Source: Palsa-1150 sp036490515
GTDB taxonomy: Bacteria > Myxococcota_A > Polyangia > Polyangiales > Polyangiaceae
NCBI GenBank assembly: GCA_036490515.1
Contig: DASXDU010000011.1
Coordinates: 62,001 to 126,000 of the forward strand
DNA length: 64,000 bases
Direction: 5' to 3'
Under the pieces are notes generated by a model that was not told where the DNA came from, ran no database searches, and was given only the letters and a program-made list of their open reading frames with translations. The translations under genes were made by a program, and so were the position numbers. Positions within the stretch are counted from its first letter, which is position 1. Each line of letters begins with the position of its first letter. This document shows, piece by piece, positions 27,340 through 35,542 of this stretch.

Positions 27340-28161
27340 ATGGCCCAACCGCCCTACCGCCCGCAGCAAGGGCAGCCGCCCGCCGACCTGCCGCAGCACG
27401 CGCGCGAACGCCTCACGGCGATGCGCGAGCACCACTTCTTCACGAGCGACCTCTCGGTCAACGAGTTCCTCCTCGTGAAGGAGGTGGGCTTCCAGCCGCT
27501 CGGCCTCGTGATGGGCAGCAGCATCTATCACATCGGTTTCGGCCAGGTGGCCTACAACCAGAACGCCGAGCTCACGCACATGACGCAGGCGCTCTACCAC
27601 GCGCGCGAGCTCTCGATGACGCGCATGGAAGAGGAGGCCGACGAGCTCGGGGCCGACGGCATCGTCGGCGTGCGGCTCGACGTGAACCTCCACGCGTGGG
27701 GGCAGAACGTCATCGAGTTCCTCGCCATCGGCACGGCCATCAAGCACGCCGACGGGCAGCAGGGCTGGCGCGCCCCGAACAACAAGCCGTTCCAGAGCGA
27801 CCTCACGGGGCAGGACTTCTGGACGCTCATCCGCGCCGGGTACCGCCCCCTCGGCTTCGTGATGGGCAACTGCGTCTACCACATCTCCGCGCAGGGAATG
27901 CCCTGGGGCCAGCAGCAGAACATGGAGCTCCAGAGCTACACGCAGGCGCTCTACGACTCGCGCGAGCTCGCGATGGAACGCATGCAGTACGAGGCGACCG
28001 AGCTCGGTGCCGAGGGCATCGTCGGCGTCCAGGTCGAGGAGACCAACCACACCTGGGGCTACAACGTCATCGAGTTCAGCGCGGTCGGCACCGCCGTCAT
28101 CGCCATCTCGAAGGACCACAAGATCCCCGTCCCCTCGCTGGTCCTCAGCGTCAACGATTGA
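27340..28161 (+). CDS. Double YbjQ/DUF74 (heavy-metal-binding-like) protein A
   Basis: The 273 residues contain two YbjQ-type domains (about 33-140 and 148-262). Each has a HFFTSDLSVNEFLL-like start, LVMGSSIYHI or FVMGNCVYHI, a long helix (TQALYHARELSMTRMEEEADELGADGIVGVRL) and an EF-AIGTAI strand. The 'ARELA...M..EA..LGADGIVGVR' block is the core of family PF01906. The N-terminus is Pro/Gln-rich (MAQPPYRPQQGQPPADLPQ). Single-domain family members are small ring-forming proteins as I recall, and the biochemical role is not established despite the heavy-metal name. This is the first of four paralogues in the order A-D, separated by 10 bp from B. Confidence 0.88.
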   Translation: MAQPPYRPQQGQPPADLPQHARERLTAMREHHFFTSDLSVNEFLLVKEVGFQPLGLVMGSSIYHIGFGQVAYNQNAELTHMTQALYHARELSMTRMEEEADELGADGIVGVRLDVNLHAWGQNVIEFLAIGTAIKHADGQQGWRAPNNKPFQSDLTGQDFWTLIRAGYRPLGFVMGNCVYHISAQGMPWGQQQNMELQSYTQALYDSRELAMERMQYEATELGAEGIVGVQVEETNHTWGYNVIEFSAVGTAVIAISKDHKIPVPSLVLSVND

Positions 28162-28171
28162 GAGCACCACC

Positions 28172-29173
28172 ATGCCGATGGGTCCCCAGAATATCGACCT
28201 GATGGAGAGCATGCGGCACGTGCAGGCGGGCGGGCTGCCCATCCGCGCGCAGCTCCGCCTCGCCGACGAGACGCGCCATCACCTCTTCACGAGCGACCTC
28301 ACCGTCAGCGAGTTCCTGCTCGCCAAGGACGCGAAGTGCACGCCCATCTCGCAGGTGATGGGGAGCAGCATCTTCCACGTCGGCAAGATCGCCGACTACA
28401 AGGGCGCGACCGGCGAGATCGACACCATCAGCCAGGCCCACCGCGACTCGCGGCGCCTCGCGCTCTCGCGCTGCTTCCAGGAGGCGCAGGCCATCGGCGC
28501 CGACGCCGTCATCGGCATGCGCATCCAGGAGCGCCTCATCACGATGGGGCAGCACGGCAAGGGCGGTGACGACGGCGACGAGGTCATCGAGTTCACCGTC
28601 TTCGGCACCGCCGTGCGCGCGCCGTGGATCACCCACCCGCCCAACACGCCGATCGTGACGGACCTCAACGGGCAGGACCTCTGGGCGCTCCAGCAGGACG
28701 GCTTCGAGCCGTGCGGGTTCCTCTTCGAGTTCTGCCGCTACCACGTGTGGCACGTCATGAAGAACGGCTTCTCGGCGGGCGGCGAGGTCACCTCCGCGCA
28801 GGAGGCCATCGAGACCGCGCGCCACATCGTCGTCAACAAGCTGATCCAGCAGGCGGGCTACTACAAGGCGGAGTTCGTGGTCGGCTCGGACGTGAAGCTC
28901 ACGGTGAAGGAGGTCCCCTGCGGCTACAAGGGCTGCGACCTCAACGACCTCGACGTCGACGTGAGCTGGTTCGGCACGGGCGTGCGGCGCATCCCCGGGT
29001 GGAAGCCGCACGAGCAGGCCAAGATCCCGCCGCTCATCCTCAGCATGGTTCCGCTCGGGCGAAAGCGCGGCGAGATCGTCGAGGGCGACGAGGACAGCGA
29101 CGAGCTCGCGGAGAAGGCGCGCGAGGCCGAACAGGAGGCCGCGGAGGACGCGGACGACGACGCCAATGAGTAA
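28172..29173 (+). CDS. Double YbjQ/DUF74 protein B, acidic tail
   Basis: The ATG at 28172 gives 333 residues; the upstream in-frame extension overlaps gene A and is rejected. Two YbjQ-type domains lie at about 37-155 and 165-285. The first is canonical (HLFTSDLTVSEFLLAK, QVMGSSIFHV, EAQAIGADAVIGMRIQ, EVIEFTVFGTAV). The second is more diverged, with a GFLFEFCRYHVWHV strand and several Cys (PCGYKGCDLNDLDVD). A roughly 35-residue tail is rich in Asp and Glu (EGDEDSDELAEKAREAEQEAAEDADDD). The gene overlaps C by 8 bp, strongly suggesting coordinated translation. Function unknown. Confidence 0.85.
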   Translation: MPMGPQNIDLMESMRHVQAGGLPIRAQLRLADETRHHLFTSDLTVSEFLLAKDAKCTPISQVMGSSIFHVGKIADYKGATGEIDTISQAHRDSRRLALSRCFQEAQAIGADAVIGMRIQERLITMGQHGKGGDDGDEVIEFTVFGTAVRAPWITHPPNTPIVTDLNGQDLWALQQDGFEPCGFLFEFCRYHVWHVMKNGFSAGGEVTSAQEAIETARHIVVNKLIQQAGYYKAEFVVGSDVKLTVKEVPCGYKGCDLNDLDVDVSWFGTGVRRIPGWKPHEQAKIPPLILSMVPLGRKRGEIVEGDEDSDELAEKAREAEQEAAEDADDDANE

Positions 29174-30173
29174 CCAGTACCCTCCCGGCCCCCCCGGCGG
29201 TCCCTACCCCGGCGTCCCCGGCGTGCCCGGCGCGGCGCAGTACGCCGGCGTGCAGTACCCCGGCGCGCCCGGTGCGGCGCAGTACCACGGCGCCCTCGGC
29301 ACGCCCGGCGCCCCCGCGCAGCCTCAGTACGCCGACCTCCCGCAGCACGCGCGCGAGCGCCTCGAGGGGATGCGCAAGACGCACTTCTTCACGAGCGACC
29401 TCTCGGTGAACGAGTTCCTCCTCGTGAAGCAGGCGGGCTTCGAGCCCCTCGGCCTCGTGATGGGCAGCAGCATCTACAACATCAACGTGCGCAACCCGAC
29501 GAACCTCGGGCAGTACGAGCCCGGGCGCGAGCTCGAGGACGTGACGCGCGCCCTCTACCACGCGCGCGAGCTCGCGATGACGCGCATGGAGGAGGAGGCC
29601 GACGAGCTCGGGGCCGACGGCATCATCGGCGTGCGCATGGACGTGAACCTCCACGCGTGGGGGCAGAGCGTCGCCGAGTTCATGGCGGTCGGCACCGCCG
29701 TGCGCCACGCGGGCGGCGAGAGCTACCGCAACGCGCAGGGCAAGCCGTTCCAGTCGGGCCTCAGCGGGCAGGACTTCTGGTGCCTGCTCCGGTCCGGCTA
29801 CCGCCCCGTGGGCTTCGTGATGGGCAACTGCGTCTACTACGTGCGGCCCGAGGCGCTCATCGTGCCGAACGACGCGCGCAACGGCGAGCTCTCGCCGTAC
29901 ACGCACTGCCTCTACGACGCGCGCGAGCTCGCGATGGAGCGCCTGCAGGCCGAGGCCGAGGACGTGAAGGCCACGGGCATCGTGGGCGTCGAGATCGAGG
30001 AGAAGCAGCACACGTGGGGCGCGGGCGGCCGGGGCGCGCAGTTCCTCGGCGGCAACGCGGCGAAGCTCTACGGCGAGACCATCGAGTTCTTCGTCTTCGG
30101 CACCGCGGTCGTCCCCGCCGAGACGAGGGAGCCCTGCCCCGTCCCGACCATGGTCATTCCGGCAAACGACTGA
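29166..30173 (+). CDS. Double YbjQ/DUF74 protein C, Pro/Gly/Tyr-rich N-terminus
   Basis: The 335 residues begin inside gene B (8-bp overlap). Residues 1-55 are a low-complexity segment of YPPGPPGGPYPGVPGVPG-type repeats, probably flexible or adhesive. Two YbjQ-type domains follow (about 72-182 and 197-325) and are very close to those of A (HFFTSDLSVNEFLLVKQ, LGLVMGSSIYNI, ALYHARELAMTRMEEEADEL). The second domain has a longer insertion (GGRGAQFLGGNAAKL) before the last strand. The high similarity to A suggests a recent duplication. Gene D begins 6 bp after its stop. Confidence 0.88.
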   Translation: MSNQYPPGPPGGPYPGVPGVPGAAQYAGVQYPGAPGAAQYHGALGTPGAPAQPQYADLPQHARERLEGMRKTHFFTSDLSVNEFLLVKQAGFEPLGLVMGSSIYNINVRNPTNLGQYEPGRELEDVTRALYHARELAMTRMEEEADELGADGIIGVRMDVNLHAWGQSVAEFMAVGTAVRHAGGESYRNAQGKPFQSGLSGQDFWCLLRSGYRPVGFVMGNCVYYVRPEALIVPNDARNGELSPYTHCLYDARELAMERLQAEAEDVKATGIVGVEIEEKQHTWGAGGRGAQFLGGNAAKLYGETIEFFVFGTAVVPAETREPCPVPTMVIPAND

Positions 30174-30179
30174 GGCGCC

Positions 30180-31025
30180 ATGAACCAGGCCAACCCGAAC
30201 CGCCCCCAGCTCGCGCTCAGCGACCTCTCGGTCACCGAGTTCCTCACGCTGTCTCGCATGGGGTTTCTCCCGCACGGCCTCGTCGTCGGCTCCGCCATCT
30301 ACGACGCCGGCTGGTCGAACCTCTCGGGCCGCACGCAGGAGGTCACGTCCCTCAGCCAGGCGATGCGCGGCGCGCGCAACGTCGCGGTCAAGCGCATGCG
30401 CGACCAGGCCAACAAGCTCGGCGCCGAGGGCGTCGTCGGCGTGCGCCTCCAGGTCGAGCACCACAGGTGGCGCGGCGGCCACCAGGTCGCCAAGATCGTC
30501 GCCATCGGGACGGCCGTCGCCTACGACGGCGCGCACGCCGCCGGCGACATGAAGAACGCCCCGTCGCTCCACCTCCGCGACGGCCGCCCGTTCACGTCGG
30601 CCCTCTCGGGGCAGGACTTCGTCACGCTGCTCCGCGCCGGCTACCGCCCCGTGAGCATCGCCGTCGGCTGCTGCGTCTACGAGCTGAACGGCTACGGCGT
30701 GTGGCAGTACGCGCAGACCGGCCGGAACGAGGAGATCGCCGAGTTCACGCAGGCGCTCTTCGACGCGCGCGAGCTCGCGATGGAGCGGATGACGAAGGAC
30801 CTCTTCGCCGACCACGGCCTCGCCGGAGCGCACCAGGCCGCCGGCCACCCGGACGCCCCCGTCGGCGTCGTCGGCATGAAGGTGAGCGAGCAGGCCCACG
30901 CCGGCGTGAACAACGTCATCGAGTACACCGCCATCGGTACGGCCGTCGCGCACCTCCAGGACGGCGACCCGCGCAGGGCCGCGCGGCCTCCGGCGCCGGC
31001 GATCGTCGTGCCGCTCGACCGCTGA
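30180..31025 (+). CDS. Double YbjQ/DUF74 protein D
   Basis: The 281 residues lack the N-terminal leader seen in A and C. The first YbjQ-type domain (about 13-120) contains ALSDLSVTEFLTLSRMGFLPHGLVVGSAIYDA and VVGVRLQVEHHRWRGGHQVAKIVAIGTAV. The second (about 135-265) contains SGQDFVTLLRAGYRPVSIAVGCCVYEL and NNVIEYTAIGTAVAHL. An insert (DLFADHGLAGAHQAAGHPDAPV) precedes the last block. It ends a four-gene array; 67 bp later a deazaflavin-type reductase gene follows on the same strand. Confidence 0.86.
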   Translation: MNQANPNRPQLALSDLSVTEFLTLSRMGFLPHGLVVGSAIYDAGWSNLSGRTQEVTSLSQAMRGARNVAVKRMRDQANKLGAEGVVGVRLQVEHHRWRGGHQVAKIVAIGTAVAYDGAHAAGDMKNAPSLHLRDGRPFTSALSGQDFVTLLRAGYRPVSIAVGCCVYELNGYGVWQYAQTGRNEEIAEFTQALFDARELAMERMTKDLFADHGLAGAHQAAGHPDAPVGVVGMKVSEQAHAGVNNVIEYTAIGTAVAHLQDGDPRRAARPPAPAIVVPLDR

Positions 31026-31092
31026 CGAGCTCACCCGCCGAGAGCGAGAGGAGAGCGAGGCGCGAGGAGCGCGAAGGCGTAGAGTCTCCCCC

Positions 31093-31557
31093 ATGAGCTT
31101 CACGACACCCGACGGGACGCGCGGCGCCCGGCAGCCGAGCGGGCGCTTCCTGCGCTGGATGAACAAGTGGATGAACGGCCGCATCCGCAAGACGGGCAAG
31201 GCGGCGTTCATGAAGTTCGACGCGCTCGTGCTGACGACCGTCGGCAGGAAGAGCGGGCTGGAACGCACCACGCCGGTCGGCTTCTTTCCGGGCAAGGACG
31301 GGACGTGGCTGATCGTCGCGTCGGCGGCCGGCGCCGCGAAGAACCCGGACTGGTACCACAACCTCGGCGCTCACCCGGACAAGGTCCAGATCGAGACGGG
31401 CGGCAAGAAGGTCGCCGTCGTCGCCGAGCAGCTCGAGGGCGCGGAGCGCGAGGAGGCCTGGAAGCAGATCACCGCCGCCTCGGCGCAGTTCGCGAAGTAC
31501 CAGCAGCAGACCGACCGCGTGCTCCCGGTCATCCGGCTGCGGCCGCGCGAGGGGTGA
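31093..31557 (+). CDS. Nitroreductase/quinone reductase family deazaflavin (F420)-type protein
   Basis: The 154 residues match the DDN/PF04075 split-barrel family: LVLTTVGRKSGLERTTPVGFFPGKDGTWLIVASAAGAAKNPDWYHNL is the characteristic core, where G-K-S-G/RTTP contacts the deazaflavin and NPDWYHNL-A-P closes the fold. Such proteins reduce quinones or nitro compounds using coenzyme F420 or a related flavin. Whether the host makes F420 cannot be judged here. The N-terminus has a basic amphipathic segment (RFLRWMNKWMNGRIRKTGK). It converges on the minus-strand gene ending at 31561 with 3 bp between the stops. Confidence 0.88.
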   Translation: MSFTTPDGTRGARQPSGRFLRWMNKWMNGRIRKTGKAAFMKFDALVLTTVGRKSGLERTTPVGFFPGKDGTWLIVASAAGAAKNPDWYHNLGAHPDKVQIETGGKKVAVVAEQLEGAEREEAWKQITAASAQFAKYQQQTDRVLPVIRLRPREG

Positions 31558-31560
31558 GGG

Positions 31561-32310
<750 letters not shown>

Positions 32311-32314
32311 CTCG

Positions 32315-32941
32315 TCACCTCTTCTTCTCACGGGACCGCAGCTGGCGCACCAGCCGCGTGCGCCGGTCGGCGGCGCGGTAGAAATCCTCGACGGGGCGAC
32401 CGCTGAGCCGCGCCATCTCCGCGGGCTCGTCCACGCCGTCGAGCATGAAGTCGATGGCCTGCAGTCCCACGGTGTCTCCGTTCTTCTCCAGGGCTGCGCG
32501 CACCACCGCGAGCGCACGGACCGCCTCGTCCTCGCTCTCGTTGCGCTCCTCCTGCTCGACGGCTCGCTGCTCGAGGGACGCATCTCCCGCACCCTCGACC
32601 GTCTCCTGCTCCGCCATGTACTCCTCGGCGCGCTCGCGCTCCGCCAGGCCGTCTCTCGCTTTGTTGCTCCATTCGCTGCGTACGATGCCGGCCAGGTACT
32701 TGCCGAGCGTGACCCTCTTCGGGTCCCACGTGCACCTCTCCCAGGCGATGCGGACCGCGTCGTCGGCCATCTGGCGCGCCATCGCCGCGTTGCCCCGCAC
32801 GCGCTTCATCGCGCAGCGCAGCGCCCGCAGGCGTGCGCCCTCGATGTCGTGCCCGAGGAGCATCTCCTCGAACGCCGCGCGCTCCTCCTCCGTCGGCTCG
32901 CGCCGGCGGGGTTGCTTCTCGTCGTCGTCGATCGGACCCAA
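32315..32941 (-). CDS. Sigma-70-like (ECF-type, divergent) protein
   Basis: I choose TTG at 32941 because a strong GGGGAGG lies 4 nt upstream; a GTG at 33058 would add 39 residues of poor composition. The product is about 208 residues. The first half (EEMLLGHDIEGARLRALRCAMKRVRGNAAMARQMADDAVRIAWERCTWDPKRVTLGKYLAGIVRSEWSNKARD) has the helical pattern of sigma region 2, with a WDP segment common in myxobacterial ECF-like proteins. The last 60 residues (AIDFMLDGVDEPAEMARLSGRPVEDFYRAADRRTRLVRQLRSREKK) have the helix-turn-helix pattern of region 4. It is followed after 4 bp by a membrane gene that could be its anti-sigma factor. Confidence 0.7.
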   Translation of the reverse strand: MGPIDDDEKQPRRREPTEEERAAFEEMLLGHDIEGARLRALRCAMKRVRGNAAMARQMADDAVRIAWERCTWDPKRVTLGKYLAGIVRSEWSNKARDGLAERERAEEYMAEQETVEGAGDASLEQRAVEQEERNESEDEAVRALAVVRAALEKNGDTVGLQAIDFMLDGVDEPAEMARLSGRPVEDFYRAADRRTRLVRQLRSREKKR

Positions 32942-33094
32942 TCGGCCTCCCCATGCGATCGTTCGCGTCGAAACGCCACCGCCCACCCTCCCGCGCGCCG
33001 GGGCACCCGGGAGGGGGGCGAATGTCGCGGGGCCGAAGGAGACCACATCCGCTCGCACGGCGCGGCGCCCTCGTGTCCCTGTTTGTTCAGCCCC

Positions 33095-33670
33095 TCAGCC
33101 CTTGGGCGGAGTGACCGCGGCACCGCCAGTCGCCGTGCCAGGCGCGGGAGCGGGCGGGGTTGCCTCCGGAGCCGCTGCCTGCACTGCGTTCGCGGGGGTC
33201 ACCACGAGCTGCGCCGTGATGTTGCCCTTGATCGCCTGCTTGGCCTTCGGTCCCTTGGTCCCGCGCGCCTCGCGCGTGGCCTTGCGCTTGGCTGCGGCGA
33301 CTGCCATTTGCTCCGCCGTCTGGGGCGCCCGCGGCTTGCGCTGCGGGAGCCCGAAGTCGGCGAGGGCCGCGGTGTCGTTGGAGAACATGAGCCGGATGAA
33401 GGCCTCGATCGCGTTCATGAACGCGACGAGACCTGGATTCGCCTCCTTCTCCGCCTGCACCTTGTCCCTTGCGGTCGCCTGGGCAGCGATGGTCGCGCTG
33501 CGGTTGTCGACGAGCTGCTGGAGCTCGCCTACGGCCGCATCCGCGGTCACGCTTCCGGCCGCGCCGCCGAGCGCGAGCTGTTGGCTCCCGCTCGGAAAAC
33601 GCTTCCGGATCCCCGCGATGAGTTGCCCCGCGCGGGTCGCCCGTGTGCCTTTGCCTTTGTTCGTCGTCAT
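33095..33670 (-). CDS. Conserved small hypothetical protein, Ala/Lys-rich
   Basis: The ATG at 33670 gives 191 residues and is preceded by a near-perfect Shine-Dalgarno. The N-terminus is basic (MTTNKGKGTRATRAGQLIAGIRKRF). A helical region (ELQQLVDNRSATIAAQATARDKVQAEK) and a hydrophobic AFMNAIEAFIRLMF segment follow, then LADFGLPQRKPRAPQTAEQMAVAAAKRKATREARGTKG and an Ala/Pro C-terminus. I recall small proteins in several bacterial phyla with the same 'ADFGL.PRK....T.E.....A.AK..ATR.AR.T.G' motif and no known function. It is the first gene of a minus-strand cassette with the sigma-like and membrane genes. Confidence 0.75.
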   Translation of the reverse strand: MTTNKGKGTRATRAGQLIAGIRKRFPSGSQQLALGGAAGSVTADAAVGELQQLVDNRSATIAAQATARDKVQAEKEANPGLVAFMNAIEAFIRLMFSNDTAALADFGLPQRKPRAPQTAEQMAVAAAKRKATREARGTKGPKAKQAIKGNITAQLVVTPANAVQAAAPEATPPAPAPGTATGGAAVTPPKG

Positions 33671-33674
33671 GCCT

Positions 33675-33684
33675 ATCACCTCCT
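33675..33684 (-). promoter_or_regulatory. Near-consensus Shine-Dalgarno for the gene starting at 33670
   Basis: On the minus strand AGGAGGTGAT lies 4 nt before the ATG at 33670. It is the closest match to the 16S rRNA anti-SD among the starts I examined here, where most genes have weak or no SD, and suggests high translation of the small conserved protein. Confidence 0.8.
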
Positions 33685-33887
33685 TTCTTCGACTCGAGGT
33701 CCGGTACGGGCTTCCCGGCCCGTCCTCGCCTCTCACCCCCTGTGCTCGGGCCACGGCCCGATTCCGCGCGCCGGGACGATCTTTTTTCGAGAGGCACGTC
33801 GATTGGTCAGGCAGCGGGTGGGAGTGAGTGGGCACACCCCCGCGCACACGCAGGAGGGCCACGAACTACGCTCGAACGAACGCCCGC

Positions 33888-34223
33888 GTCGCCGATGCGG
33901 GGCTGGATGTCGCTGGTACGGAGGCGGACCTCGCTGATACGGGGCCGCACCTCGCTCGGACGGGGACGGACCTCGCTGATACGGGGCCGTATCTCGCTCG
34001 GACGGGGGCCGACCTCGCTGATACGGGGCCGCATCTCGCTCGGACGGGGGCCGACCTCGCTGATGCGGGGCCGCATCTCGCTCGGACGGGGACGGACCTC
34101 GCTGATGCGCGCCCGTATCTCGCTCGGACGGGGGCCGACCTCGCTCATGCGCGCCCGTATCTCGCTCGCACGGGGGCGGGCCTCGTTGACTCGCGGCCGT
34201 TCCTCGCGGGTAGGGGCGCGTCG
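33888..34223. repeat. Sixteen-unit array of 21-bp tandem repeats
   Basis: Between the minus-strand cassette (start 33670) and the plus-strand CAP lipoprotein (start 34325), sixteen consecutive 21-bp units run from 33888 to 34223. Two unit types alternate: one begins CTCGCTGATACGGGGCCG, the other CTCGCTCGGACGGGGACGG, giving a 42-bp super-period. Units at both ends are more diverged. All six frames are largely open because 21 is a multiple of three, but the translations are seven-residue repeats without start signals, so I treat the array as non-coding. The period equals two turns of B-DNA. The rest of the 654-bp interval (33671-33887 and 34224-34324) shows nothing else I can name. Confidence 0.9.
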
Positions 34224-34324
34224 ATCCCGGGCGGGCGTGGCCCCGTGTCCCATGCGCGTCCCCGTCGGGGCGCCCGGTGCCACGTCCGGGCGGGCGCGGT
34301 CCAGAGTCCGCGCCGATATTCCCG

Positions 34325-34963
34325 ATGCTCCGCTCCGTCCCAGCCTTCGCCGTCGGTCTTGCGCTCTGCCTCGCTGCGGCCGGCGGGTGCTCGTCGAGCA
34401 AGGGGAGCGCAGGCGCGAGCGGCTCCGCGGGCGACGGCGGCGGCGCATCCGACCCGGACGGCAACACGGGCGACGACGGCGGCGGCGCCTCCGGCAGCGA
34501 CGACGGCTCCTCCGCCGACCCCACCTTCGACCAGTTCCAGGTGCACAACCTCGACGTCGTGAACCAGTACCGGGCGACGCTCGGCGTGGCGCCGCTCGTG
34601 CTCGATCACGCGCTCAGCGCGTTCGCGCTCGCCGGCTCGACGGAGCTCTCCACCGATCACACGCCGCACCAGCACATCATCGACGCCATCAACGACGGGT
34701 CCGTGCAGGACGACGGCTTCGGCGACCAGCTTGCCGAGAACCAGGGCGACCCGAACGGCTGGACCATCCTCGCCGTGGACGCCACCACCAACGAGCTCGA
34801 TCAGATCGACGCCATCCAGAAGCAGATGTTCGACGAGGGGCCCGGCACCGACGACACGCACGACCACTACACGAACATGATGAACCCCGCGTACACGCGC
34901 CTCGGCGTGGGTCTCCTCGAGGTCGCCCGGCACCTCTACCTCACGAACGATTTCTCGGACTGA
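34325..34963 (+). CDS. CAP-domain (SCP/PR1-like) lipoprotein
   Basis: The ATG at 34325 gives 212 residues with signal MLRSVPAFAVGLALCLAAAGGC, Cys22 being the lipidated residue. A Gly/Ser/Asp-rich linker (22-70) leads to a CAP-like domain: VVNQYRATLGVAPLVLDHALSAFALAGSTELSTDHTPHQHI, then FGDQLAENQGDPNG and HDHYTNMMNPAYTRLGVGLLEV. These correspond to the N..R...G...L, HA, E-N and H-Y..M..P..T..G.G blocks of the family. The CAP cavity residues His and Glu are present. It is probably a surface lipoprotein whose activity (binding or hydrolysis) is unknown. Its upstream region holds the 21-bp repeat array. Confidence 0.82.
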   Translation: MLRSVPAFAVGLALCLAAAGGCSSSKGSAGASGSAGDGGGASDPDGNTGDDGGGASGSDDGSSADPTFDQFQVHNLDVVNQYRATLGVAPLVLDHALSAFALAGSTELSTDHTPHQHIIDAINDGSVQDDGFGDQLAENQGDPNGWTILAVDATTNELDQIDAIQKQMFDEGPGTDDTHDHYTNMMNPAYTRLGVGLLEVARHLYLTNDFSD

Positions 34964-35024
34964 ACCGTCGCCGCTCGCGGCGTGCGCGGCGCCTGGTGGG
35001 TCGGGGAGTTGCTACCCTCTCCTG

Positions 35025-35513
35025 GTGCAGCTCGCGCCGCTACGCCGGCTCGCCCTTCCGCTCGTCGGCCTCGCGCTCCTCGGATGCTCGGGCGGCGGCG
35101 CGAGCCAGGATGCTGCCGTCGATGCGGCGGCCGATGCCCCTGCCGATGCGACGGCGGAGGGCGTGGGGTGCCTCTTCTGCTCCGATGCGACGGAGGACGT
35201 CTCGGATCTCGTTCGCGTGAAGGGCGAGATCGATCAGGTCTGCTCCAACATCGAGTGCCACGGCGACAGCACGGGCGGGATGGGCCTGACCCCCGGCCAC
35301 GAGTTCGACGCGATGATCGACGTCCCCTCGACCGAGATCCCGGCGATGCTGCGGGTCGCACCGGGGGACCCGGCGCACAGCTACGTGTTCATCAAGCTCG
35401 CGTGCGAGGGCGGCATTGCGGACGGGAGCGCGTGCATGCCCCTCGGCGCACCGGACCCGAAGCTCGCGAAGGTCTTCCACGACTGGATCGAGGCGGGCGC
35501 GCCCACGCAGTAG
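35025..35513 (+). CDS. Lipoprotein with cytochrome-c-like CxxxxCH segment
   Basis: The GTG at 35025 gives 162 residues: signal VQLAPLRRLALPLVGLALLGC with lipobox LLGC, then an Asp/Ala linker (25-45). The body has CSNIECHGDSTGGMGL, RVAPGDPAHSYVFIKL and MPLGAPDPKLAKVFHDWIEAGAP. This overall pattern (C..CHG...L.L, PG.PE.S.L..K, MP.G.P.L.......WI..GA) is that of cytochrome-c-like lipoproteins common in myxobacteria and planctomycetes. The heme motif here would be C-x4-C-H instead of CxxCH, so heme attachment is doubtful. It precedes the NtrY-like kinase by 29 bp. Confidence 0.72.
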   Translation: MQLAPLRRLALPLVGLALLGCSGGGASQDAAVDAAADAPADATAEGVGCLFCSDATEDVSDLVRVKGEIDQVCSNIECHGDSTGGMGLTPGHEFDAMIDVPSTEIPAMLRVAPGDPAHSYVFIKLACEGGIADGSACMPLGAPDPKLAKVFHDWIEAGAPTQ

Positions 35514-35542
35514 CGAGGTCGCGCTACGCTGGGCGCTCCCCC

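Noticed and set aside
33888..34223. Possible CRISPR array
   Set aside because: The units are directly adjacent with no spacers and no cas genes are present.
33733..34548. Minus-strand frames through the 21-bp array encoding seven-residue repeats
   Set aside because: The frame is open only because the unit is a multiple of three; other frames are open too, and no start or SD was seen. Treated as non-coding repeat.
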